A stretch of DNA of 64,000 nt from the NCBI RefSeq assembly GCF_964204645.1, contig NC_134031.1:12874501-12938500 (forward strand), in the 5' to 3' direction. Each line of letters begins with the position of its first letter. Within the stretch, counting starts at the first letter, position 1. Source of the DNA: Tubulanus polymorphus. Its lineage: Eukaryota; Nemertea; Palaeonemertea; Tubulaniformes; Tubulanidae. The notes below the pieces were generated by a model, which ran no database searches, was not told where the DNA came from, and worked only from the letters and a program-made list of their open reading frames with translations. Shown here piece by piece: positions 53,241 through 64,000 of this stretch. A program made the translations under genes and the position numbers.

Positions 53241-55339
53241 GATGCGTAAAAGCGCTCAAATCGTCAGGAAAAGCACTTTTCGACCCGTAAACGTCGTTCA
53301 GCGCGAGAAAAGACGTTTTCTTATCAAATTTTCCCCCTGTCGGAAAAATGACAATGTCGATGCGTAAAAACGTTCAAATCGTCAGGTAAAGCACTTTTCG
53401 ACCCGAAAACGTCGTTCAGCGCGAGAAAAGACATTTTCTAATCAAATTTTCCCCCGTCGGAAAAATGATAATGTCGATGCGTAAAAGCGCTGAAATCGTC
53501 AGGAAAAGCACTTTTCGACCCGTAAACGTCGATCAGCGCGAGAAAAGACGTTTTGGGATCAAATATTCCCCCTATCGGAAAAACGACAATGTCGATGCGT
53601 CAAAGAGCGTCAGGAAAAGCACTTTTCGATGCGAAAACGTCGTTCAGCGCTAGAAAAGACGATTTCGAATCAAATATTCCCCCTATCGGAAAAACAACAA
53701 TGTCGATGCGTAAAAGCGCTCAAATCGTCAGGAAAAGCACTTTTCGACCCGAAAACGTCGTTCAGCGCGAGAAAAGAAGTTTTCGTATTAAATATTCCCC
53801 CTATGGGAAAAACGACAATGTCGATGCGTAAAAGCGCTCAAATCGTCAGGAAAAGCACTTTTCGACCCAAAAACGTCGTTCAGCGCGAGAAAAGACGTTT
53901 TCGTATCAAATATTCCCCATATAGGAAAAACGACAATGTCGATGCGTAAAAGCGCTCAAATCGTCAGGAAAAGCACTTTTCGACGCGAAAACGTCGTTCA
54001 GCGCGAGAAAAGAAGTTTTCGTATCAAATAATTCCCCATATCGGAAAAACGACAATGTCGATGCGTAAAATCGCTAAAATCGTCAGGAAAAGCACTTTTC
54101 GATGCGAAAACGTCGTTCAGCGCTAGAAAAGACGTTTTCGGATCAAGTATTCCCCCGTCGGAAAAATGATAATGTCGATGCGTAAAAGCGCTCAAATCGT
54201 CAGGAGAAGCACTTTTCGACCCGACAACGTCGTTCAGCGCGAGAAAAGACGTTTTCTTATCAAATTTTCCCCCTGTCGGAAAAACGGCAATGTCGATGCG
54301 TAAAAGCGCTCAAATCGTCAGGAAAAGCACTTTTCGACCCGAAAACGTCGTTCAGCGCGAGAAAAGACGTTTTCCTATCAAATATTTCCCCTATCGGAAA
54401 AACGACAATGTCGATGCGTAAAAGCGCTCAAATCGTCAGGAAAAGCACTTTTCGACCCGAAAACGTCGTTCAGCGCGAGAATAGACGTTTTCTTATCAAA
54501 TTTTCCCCCTGTCTGAAAAACGACAATGTCGATGCGTAAAAGCGCTCAAATCGTCAGGAAAAGCACTTTTCGACCCAAAAACGTCGTTCAGCGCGAGAAA
54601 AGACGTTTTCGTATCAAATATTCCCCCTATAGGAAAAAGACAATGTCGATGCGTAAAAGCGCTCAAATCGTCAGGAAAAGCACTTTTCGACCCAAAAACG
54701 TCGTTCAGCGCGAGAAAAGACGTTTTCGTATCAAATATTCCCCCTATAGGAAAAACGACAATGTTGATGCGTAAAAGCGCTCAAATCGTCAGGAAAAGCA
54801 CTTTTCGACGCGAAAACGCCGTTCAGCGCGAGAAAATACGTTTTCGTATCAAATATTCCCCATATCGGAAAAACGACAATGTCGATGCGTAAAAGCGCTC
54901 AAATCGTCAGGAAGAGCACTTTTCGACGCGAAAACGTCGTTCAGCGCGAGAAAAGACGTTTTCGTATCAAATATTCCCCCTATCGGAAAAAACGACAATG
55001 TCGATGCGTAAAAGCGCTAAAATCATCAGGAAAAGAACTTTTCGACCCGAAAACGTCGTTCAGCGCAAGAAAAGACGTTTTCGTTTCAAATATTCCCCCT
55101 ATCGGAAAAACGACAATGTCGATGCGTAAAATCGCTCAAATCGTCAGGAAAAGCACTTTTCGATGCGAAAACGTCGTTCAGCGCTAGAAAAGACGTTTTC
55201 GGATCAAATATTCCCCCGTCGGAAAAATGATAATATCGATGCGTAAAAGCACTCAAATCATCAGGAAAAGCACTATTCGACCCGTCAACGTCGTTCAGCG
55301 CGAGAAAAGACGTTTTCTTATCAAATTTTCCCCCTGTCG

Positions 55340-55760
55340 GAAAAACGGCAATGTCGATGCGTAAAAGCGCTCAAATCCTCAGGAAAAGCACTTTTCGACG
55401 CGAAAACGTCGTTCAGCGCGAGAAAAGACATTTTCTTATCAAATTTTTCCCCTGTCGGAAAAATGATAATGTCGATGCGTAAAAGCGCTCAAATCGTCAG
55501 GAAAAGCACTTTCCGACCCGAGAACGTCGTTCAGCGCGAGAAATGAAATTTTCTTATCAAATTTTTCCCCTGTCGGAAAAATGATAATGTCGATGCGTAA
55601 AAGCGCTCAAATCGTCAGGAAAAGCACTTTTCGACCCGTAAACGTCGTTCAGCGCGAGAAAAGACGTCTTCTTATCAAATTTTCCCCCTGTCGGAAAAAT
55701 GACAGTCTCGATGCGTAAAAACGTTTAAATCGTCAGGTAAAGCACTTTTCGACCCGAAAA
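55340..55760. repeat. Paralogous empty Polinton target site
   Basis: This stretch matches the last ~250 bases left of the Polinton (including the rare GAGAAATGAAATTTTCTTATC monomer) and, without interruption, the first ~170 bases to its right (rare CGTAAAAACGTT and GTCAGGTAAAGC variants). They join through a single AATGTC at 55586-55591. It is a within-array copy of the site before insertion. Confidence 0.85.
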
Positions 55761-58700
55761 GGTCGTTCAGCGCGAGAAAAGACATTTTCTAATCAAATTT
55801 TCCCCCGTCGGAAAAATGATAATGTCGATGCGTAAAAGCGCTGAAATCGTCAGGAAAAGCACTTTTCGACCCGTAAACGTCGATCAGCGCGAGAAAAGAC
55901 GTTTTGGGATCAAATATTCCCCCTATCGGAAAAACGACAATGTCGATGCGTCAAAGAGCGTCAGGAAAAGCACTTTTCGATGCGAAAACGTCGTTCAGCG
56001 CTAGAAAAGACGATTTCGAATCAAATATTCCCCCTATCGGAAAAACAACAATGTCGATGCGTAAAAGCGCTCAAATCGTCAGGAAAAGCACTTTTCGACC
56101 CAAAAACGTCGTTCAGCGCGAGAAAAGACGTTTTCGTATCAAATATTCCCCCTATAGGAAAAACGACAATGTTGATGCGTAAAAGCGCTCAAATCGTCAG
56201 GAAAAGCACTTTTCGACGCGAAAACGTCGTTCAGCGCGAGAAAAGACGTTTTCGTATCAAATAATTCCCCATATCGGAAAAACGACAATGTCGATGCGTA
56301 ACATCGCTCAAATCGTCAGGAAAAGCACTTTTCGATGCGAAAACGTCGTTCAGCGCTAGAAAAGACGTTTTCGGATCAAATATTCCCCCGTCGGAAAAAT
56401 GATAATGTCGATGCGTAAAAGCGCTCAAATCGTCAGGAAAAGCACTTTTCGACCCGACAACGTCGTTCAGCGCGAGAAAAGACGTTTTCTTATTAAATTT
56501 TCCCCCTGTCGGAAAAACGGCAATGTCGATGCGTAAAAGCGCTCAAATCGTCAGGAAAAGCACTTTTCGACCCGAAAACGTCGTTCAGCGCGAGAAAAGA
56601 CGTTTTCCTATCAAATATTTCCCCTATCGGAAAAACGACAATGTCGATGCGTAAAAGCGCTCAAATCATCAGGAAAAGCACTTTTCGACCCGAAAACGTC
56701 GTTCAGCGCGAGAATAGACGTTTTCTTATCAAATTTTCCCCCTGTCGGAAAAACGACAATGTCGATGCGTAAAAGCGCTCAAATCGTCAGGAAAAGCACT
56801 TTTCGACCCAAAAACGTCGTTCAGCGCGAGAAAAGACGTTTTCGGATCAAATATTCCCCCTATAGGAAAAACGACAATGTCGATGCGTAAAAGCGCTCAA
56901 ATCGTCAGGAAAAGCACTTTTCGACGCGAAAACGTCGTTCAGCGCGAGAAAAGAAGTTTTCGTATCAAATAATTCCCCATATCGGAAAAACGACAATGTC
57001 GATGCGTAAAATCGCTCAAATCGTCAGGAAAAGCACTTTTCGATGCGAAAACGTCGTTCAGCGCTAGAAAAGACGTTTTCGGATCAAATATTCCCCCGTC
57101 GGAAAAATGATAATGTCGATGCGTAAAAGCACTCAAATCATCAGGAAAAGCACTTTTCGACCCGTCAACGTCGTTCAGCGCGAGAAAAGACGTTTTCTTA
57201 TCAAATTTTCCCCCTGTCGGAAAAACGGCAATGTCGATGCGTAAAAGCGCTCAAATCGTCAGGAAAAGCACTTTTCGACCCGAAAACGTCATTCAGCGCG
57301 AGAAAAGACGTTTTCCTATCAAATATTTCCCCTATCGGAAAAACGACAATGTCGATGCGTAAAAGCGCTCAAATCATCAGGAAAAGCACTTTTCGACCCG
57401 AAAACGTCGTTCAGCGCGAGAATAGACGTTTTCTTATCAAATTTTCCCCCTGTCGGAAAAACGACAATGTCGATGCGTAAAAGCGCTCAAATCGTCAGGA
57501 AAAGCACTTTTCGACCCAAAAACGTCGTTCAGCGCGAGAAAAGACGTTTTCGTATCAAATATTTCCCCTATAGGAAAAACGACAATGTCGATGCGTAAAA
57601 GCGCTCAAATCGTCAGGAAAAGCACTTTTCGACCCAAAAACGTCGTTCAGCGCGAGAAAAGACGTTTTCGTATCAAATATTCCCCCTAGAGGAAAAACGA
57701 CAATGTCGATGCGTTAAAGCGCTCAAATCGTCATGAAAAGCACTTTTCGACCCGAAAACGTCGTTCAGCGCGAGAAAAGACGTTTTCCTATAAAATATTC
57801 CCCCTATCGGAAAAACGACAATGTCGATGCGTAAAAGCGCTCAAATCGTCAGGAAAAACACTTTTCGACGCGAAAACGTCGTTCAGCGCGAGAAAAGACG
57901 ATTTCGTATCAAATATTTCCTCTATGGGAAAAACGACAATGTCGATGCGTAAAAGCGCTCAAATCGTCAGGAAAAGCACTTTTCGACGCGAAAACGTCGT
58001 TCAGCGCGAGAAATGACGTTTTTGTATCAAATATTCCCCCTATGGAAAAAACGACAATGTCGATGCGTAAAAGCGCTCAAATCGTCAGGAAAAGCACTTT
58101 TCGACCCGAAAACGTCGTTCAGCGCGAGAAAAGACGTTTTCGTTTCAAATATTCCCCCTGTCGGAAAAACGACAATGTCGATGCGTTAAAGCGCTCAAAT
58201 CGACAGGAAAAGCACTTTTCGACCCGAAAACGTCGTTCAGCGCTAGAAAAGACGTTTTCGTTTCAAATATTCCCCCTCTCGGAAAAACGACAATGTCGAT
58301 GCCTAAAAGCGCTCAAATCGTCAGGAAAAGCACTTTTCGACGCGAAAACGTCGTTCAGCGCGAGAAAAGACGTTTTCGTATCAAATATTCCCCCTATGGG
58401 AAAAACGACAATGTCGATGCGTAAAAGCGCTCAAATCGTCAGGAAAAGCACTTTTCGACCCGAAAACGTCGTTCAGCGCGAGAAAAGACGTTTTCGTATC
58501 AAATATTCCCCCTATGGAAAAAACGACAATGTCGATGCGTAAAAGCGCTCAAATCGTCAGGAAAAGCACTTTTCGGCCCGAAAACGTCGTTTAGCTCGAG
58601 AAAAGACGTTTTCGTATCAAATATTCCCTCTATCGGAAAAACGACAATGTCGATGCGTAAAAGCGCTCAAATTGTCAGGAAAAGCACTTTTCGACGCGAA

Positions 58701-60740
58701 AACGTCGTTCAGCGCGAGAAAAGACGTTTTCGTATCAAATATTCCCCCTATGGTAAAAACGACAATGTCGATGCGTAAAATCGCTCAAATCGTCAGGAAA
58801 AGCACTTTTCGACGCGAAAACGTCGTTCAGCGCGAGAAAAGACGTTTTCGTATCAAATATTCCTCCTATGGTAAAAACGACAATGTTGATGCGTAAAATC
58901 GCTCAAATCGTCAGGAAAAGCACTTTTCGACGCGAAAACGTCGTTCAGCGCGAGAAAAGACGTTTTCGTATCAAATATTCCCCCTATCGGAAAAACGACA
59001 ATGTCGATGCGTAAAAGCGCTCAAATCGTCATGAAAAGCACTTTTCGACGCGAAAACGTCGTTCTGCGCGAGAAAAGACGTTTTCGTATCAAATATTCCC
59101 CCTATGGGAAAAACGACAATGTCGATGCGTAAAAGCGCTAAAATCGTCAGGTAAAGCACTTTTCGACCCGAAAACATCGTTCAGCGCTAGAAAAGACGTT
59201 TTCGTTTCAAATATTCTCCCTATCGGAAAACGACAATGTCGATACGTAAAAGCGCTCAAATCGTCAGGAAAAACACTTTTCGACGCGAAAACGTCGTTCA
59301 GCGCGAGAAAAGACGTTTTCGTATCAAATATTCCCCATTTATGGGAAAAACGACAATGTCGATGTGTAAAAGCGCTTAAATCGTCAGCAAAAAGCACTTT
59401 TCGACCCGAAAACGTCGTTCAGCGCGAGAAAAGACGTTTTCGTTTCAAATATTCCCCTTGTCGGAAAAACGACAATGTCGATGCGTAAAAGCGCTCAAAT
59501 CGTCAGGAAAAGCACTTTTCGACGCGAAAACGTCGTTCAGCGCGAGAAAAGACGTTTTCGTATCAAATATTCCCCCTATGGGAAAAACGACAATGTCGAT
59601 GCGTAAAAGCGCTCAAATCGTCAGGAAAAGCACTTTTCGACGCGAAAACGTCGTTCAGCGCGAGAAAAGAAGTTTTCGTATCAAATATTCCCCCTATGGG
59701 AAAAACGACAATGTCGATGCGTAAAAGGGCTCAAATCGTCAGGAAAAGAACTTTTCGACCCGAAAACGTCGTTCAGCGCGAGAAAAGATGTTTTCGTTTC
59801 AAATATTCCCCCTATGGGAAAAACGACAATGTCGATGCGTAAAAGCGCTCAAATCGTCAGGAAAAGCACTTTTCGACGCGAAAACGTCGTTCAGCGCGAG
59901 AAAAGACGTTTTCGTATCAAATATTCCCCCTATCGGAAAAACGACAATGTGGATGCGTAAAAGCGCTCAAATCGTCATGAAAAGCACTTTTCGACCCGAA
60001 AACGTCGTCCAGCGCTAGAAAAGACGTTTTCGTTTCAAATATTCCCCCTATCGGAAAACGACAATGTCGATGCGTAAAAGCGTTCAAATCGTCAGGAAAA
60101 GCACTTTTCGACCCGAAAACGTCGTTCAGCGCTAGAAAAGACGTTTTCGTTTCAAATATTCCCCCTATCGGAAAACGACAATGTCGATGCGTAAAAGCGC
60201 TCAAATCGTCAGGAAAAGCACATTTCGACGCGAAAACGTCGTTCAGCGCGAGAAAAGACGTTTTCGTATCAAATATTTCCCCTATGGGAAAAACGACAAT
60301 GTCGATGCGTAAAAGCGCTCAAATCGGCAGGAAAAGCACTTTTCGACCCGAAAACGTCGTTCAGCGCGAGAAAAGACGTTTTCGTATCAAATATTCCCCC
60401 TATCGGAAAAACGACAATGTCGATGCGTAAAAGCGCTCAAATCGTCATGAAAAGCACTTTTCGACCCGAAAACGTCGTTCAGCGCTAGAAAAGACGTTTT
60501 CCTTTCAAATATTCCCCCTATCGGAAAAACGACAATGTCGATGCGTAAAAGCGCTCAAATCGTCAGGAAAAGCACATTTCGACGCGAAAACGTCGTTCAG
60601 CGCGAGAAAAGACGTTTTCTTATCAAATATTTCCCCTATGGGAAAAACGACAATGTCGATGCGTAAAAGCGCTCAAATCGTCAGGAAAAGCACTTTTCGA
60701 CGCGAAAACGTCGTTCAGCGCGAGAAAAGACGTTTTCGTA

Positions 60741-61500
60741 TCAAATATTCCCCCTATCGGAAAAACGACAATGTGGATGCGTAAAAGCGCTCAAATCGTC
60801 ATGAAAAGCACTTTTCGACCCGAAAACGTCGTTCAGCGCTAGAAAAGACGTTTTCCTTTCAAATATTCCCCCTATCGGAAAACGACAATGTCGATGCGTA
60901 AAAGCGCTCAAATCGTCAGGAAAAGCAATTTTCGACCCGAAAACGTCGTTCAGCGCTAGAAAAGACGTTTTCGTTTCAAACAATCCCCCTATCGGAAAAC
61001 GACAATGTCGATGCGTAAAAGCGCTCAAATCGTCAGGAAAAGCACATTTCGACGCGAAAACGTCGTTCAGCGCGAGAAAAGACGTTTTCGTATCAAATAT
61101 TTCCCCTATGGGAAAAACGACAATGTCGATGCGTAAAAGCGCTCAAATCGTCAGGAAAAGCACTTTTCGACCCGAAAACGTCGTTCAGCGCTAGAAAAGT
61201 CGTTTTCGTTTCAAATATTCCCCCTATCGGAAAACGACAATGTCGATGCGTAAAAGCGCTTAAATCGTCAGGAAAAGCACTTTTCGACCCGAAAACGTCG
61301 TTCAGCGCGAGAAAAGACGTTTTCGTATCAAATATTCCCCCTATGGGAAAAACGACAATGTCGATGCGTAAAAGCGCTCAAATCGTCATGAAAAGCACTT
61401 TTCGACCCGAAAACGTCGTTCAGCGCTAGAAAAGTCGTTTTCGTTTCAAATATTCCCCCTATCGGAAAACGACAATGTCGAAGCGTAAAAGCGCTCAAAT
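60741..61500. repeat. Higher-order repeat segment D
   Basis: Recurs at 62271-63000 with a 1530-base shift (13 monomers less 4 bases). Marker variants are ACAATGTGGATGCG, TTTTCCTTTCAAAT and AAAGTCGTTTTCG. Confidence 0.8.
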
Positions 61501-64000
61501 CGTCAGGTAAAGCACTTTTCGACGCGAAAACGTCGTTCAGCGCCAGAAAAGACGTTTTCGTATCAAATATTCCCCCTATGGGAAAAACGACAATGTCGAT
61601 GCGTAAAAGCGCTCAAATCGTCAGGAAAAGCACTTTTCGACCCGAAAACGTCGTTCAGCGAGAGAAAAGACGTTTTCGTATCAAATATTCCCCCTATGGG
61701 AAAAACGACAATGTCGATGCGTAAAATCGCTCAAATCGTCAGGAAAAGCACTTTTCGACCCGAAAACGTCGTTCAGCGCGAGAAAAGACGTTTTCGTATC
61801 AAATATTCCCCCTATGGGAAAAACGACAATGTCGATGCGTAAAAGCGCTTAAATCGTCAGGAAAAGCACTTTTCGAAACGAAAACGTCGTTCAGCGCGAG
61901 AAAAGACGTTTTCGTATCAAATATTCCCCCTATGGGAAAAACGACAATGTCGATGCGTAAAAGCGCTCAAATCGTCAGGAAAAGCACTTTTCGACCCGAA
62001 AACGTCGTTCAGCGCTAGAAAAGACGTTTTCGTATCAAATATTCCCCCTATGGGAAAAACGACAATGTCGATGCGTAAAAGCGCTCAAATCGTCTGGAAA
62101 AGCACTTTTCGACCCGAAAACGTCGTTCAGCGAGAGAAAAGACGTTTTCGTATCAAATATTTCCCCTATGGGAAAAACGACAATGTCGATGCGTAAAAGC
62201 GCTCAAATCGTCAGGAAAAGCACTTTTCGACGCGAAAACGTCGTTCAGCGCGAGAAAAGACGTTTTCGTATCAAATATTCCCCCTATCGGAAAAACGACA
62301 ATGTGGATGCGTAAAAGCGCTCAAATCGTCATGAAAAGCACTTTTCGACCCGAAAACGTCGTTCAGCGCTAGAAAAGACGTTTTCCTTTCAAATATTCCC
62401 CCTATCGGAAAACGACAATGTCGATGCGTAAAAGCGCTCAAATCGTCAGGAAAAGCACTTTTCGACCCGAAAACGTCGTTCAGCGCTAGAAAAGACGTTT
62501 TCGTTTCAAATAATCCCCCTATCGGAAAACGACAATGTCGATGCGTAAAAGCGCTCAAATCGTCAGGAAAAGCACATTTCGACGCGAAAACGTCGTTCAG
62601 CGCGAGAAAAGACGTTTTCGTATCAAATATTTCCCCTATGGGAAAAACGACAATGTCGATGCGTAAAAGCGCTCAAATCGTCAGGAAAAGCACTTTTCGA
62701 CCCGAAAACGTCGTTCAGCGCTAGAAAAGTCGTTTTCGTTTCAAATATTCCCCCTATCGGAAAACGACAATGTCGATGCGTAAAAGCGCTTAAATCGTCA
62801 GGAAAAGCACTTTTCGACCCGAAAACGTCGTTCAGCGCGAGAAAAGACGTTTTCGTATCAAATATTCCCCCTATGGGAAAAACGACAATGTCGATGCGTA
62901 AAAGCGCTCAAATCGTCATGAAAAGCACTTTTCGACCCGAAAACGTCGTTCAGCGCTAGAAAAGACGTTTTCCTTTCAAATATTCCCCCTATCGGAAAAA
63001 CGACAATGTCGATGCGTAAAAGCGCTCAAATCGTCAGGAAAAGCACATTTCGACGCGAAAACGTCGTTCAGCGCGAGAAAAGACGTTTTCCTTTCAAATA
63101 TTCCCCCTATCGGAAAAACGACAATGTCGATGCGTAAAAGCGCTCAAATCGTCAGGAAAAGCATTTTTCGACGTGAAAACGTCGTTCAGCGCGAGAAAAG
63201 ACGTTTTCGTAAAAATATTCCCCCTATGGGAAAAACGACAATGTCGATGCGTAAAAGCGCTCAAATCGTCAGGAAAAGCACTTTTCGACCCGAAAACGTC
63301 GTTCAGCGAGAGAAAAGACGTTTTCGTATCAAATATTCCCCCTATGGGAAAAACGACAATGTCGATGCGTAAAAGCGCTCAAATCGTCATGAAAAGCACT
63401 TTTCGACCCGAAAACGTCGTTCAGCGCTAGAAAAGACGTTTTCCTTTCAAATATTCCCCCTATCGGAAAAACGACAATGTCGATGCGTAAAAGCGCTCAA
63501 ATCGTCAGGAAAAGCACATTTCGACGCGAAAACGTCGTTCAGCGCGAGAAAAGACGTTTTCGTATCAAATATTTCCCCTATGGGAAAAACGACAATGTCG
63601 ATGCGTAAAAGCGCTCAAATCGTCAGGAAAAGCACTTTTCGACCCGAAAACGTCGTTCAGCGAGAGAAAAGACATTTTCGCATCAAATATTCCCCTATGG
63701 GAAAAACGACAATGTCGATGCGTAAAATCGCTCAAATCGTCAGGAAAAGCACTTTTCGACCCGAAAACGTCGTTCAGCGCGAGAAAAGACGTTTTCGTAT
63801 CAAATATTCCCCCTATGGGAAAAACGACAATTTCGATGCGTAAAAGCGCTTAAATGGTCAGGAAAAGCACTTTTCGAAACGAAAACGTCGTTCAGCGCGA
63901 GAAAAGTCGTTTTCGTATCAAATATTCCCCCTATGGGAAAAACGACAATGTCGATGCGTAAACCGCTTAAATCGTCAGGAAAAGCACTTTTCGACCCGAA

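Larger units (their letters stand above)
53235..64000. repeat. 118-bp tandem satellite, right block (about 10.8 kb, continues off-window)
   Basis: Same monomer, strand and phase as the left block, so the two blocks were one array before the Polinton arrived. Composed of about 91 monomers. Segmental copies are visible: 53340-53700 recurs at 55690-56050 (offset 2351), and 60741-61500 at 62271-63000 (offset 1530, 13 monomers). A frequent local variant near the right edge is CGTCATGAAAAGC. Open frames are by-products of the repeat. Confidence 0.97.

Noticed and set aside
11519-64000. CRISPR array
   Set aside because: Repeats are contiguous 118-bp monomers with no unique spacers, in a eukaryotic setting.
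11519-64000. CENP-B box in the satellite monomer
   Set aside because: TTCGTATCAAA matches the first part of the consensus, but the required CGGG is absent in every monomer inspected.

Overview
The window looks like nuclear DNA of an animal, most likely an aquatic invertebrate. It holds no recognisable host gene. It carries a Tx1/L1-type LINE, a BEL/Pao retrotransposon scrap, several Polinton/Maverick (virus-like DNA transposon) sequences and a long tandem satellite. The taxon is inference; no species can be named from the sequence.

Layout. 1-252: AT-rich DNA ending in a Polinton-like terminal inverted repeat. 253-4957: a decayed LINE on the + strand (ORF1 tail, ORF2 endonuclease and reverse transcriptase, 3' UTR, poly(A)). 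4958-6340: no gene seen, ending in a 112-bp-period duplication. 6341-11518: a rearranged, decayed Polinton on the - strand (copy 2), carrying a BEL/Pao fragment and cut off at the satellite inside its DNA polymerase gene. 11519-35952 and 53235-64000: one CpG-rich satellite of 118-bp monomers (about 35 kb, roughly 300 monomers) with segmental higher-order duplications; it runs off the right edge. 35953-53234: a structurally complete Polinton (copy 1, 17,282 bp) inserted in the satellite, with 90-bp inverted repeats (one mismatch), 5'-AG termini and a perfect 6-bp target duplication AATGTC.

Copy 1 encodes a protein-primed family B DNA polymerase, a multi-zinc-finger protein with a poxvirus-late-factor (VLTF3)-like C-terminus, a penton-like minor capsid protein, small membrane proteins, a coiled-coil/membrane protein, a double-jelly-roll-type major capsid protein, a DDE integrase with chromodomain, an A32-type packaging ATPase and further small proteins. 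Together these could copy, package and integrate the element, so it is an endogenous virus-like element rather than a simple transposon. No adenovirus-type maturation protease was found. Five genes each carry one in-frame TAA and a sixth has a 1-base frame break, so this copy is probably not autonomous.

Two features stand out. (1) The polymerase of copy 1 has a 355-residue intein with a LAGLIDADG homing-endonuclease domain inside the catalytic YFD^TD motif; copy 2 in the same window has the same motif without an intein. (2) All fifteen gene starts in copy 1 lie in a TAAATG-type context (one as TAAATAATG), usually after a T5-T9 tract. This resembles poxvirus late promoters, and the same element encodes a VLTF3-like protein. 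This suggests, but does not prove, a self-encoded late-transcription system.
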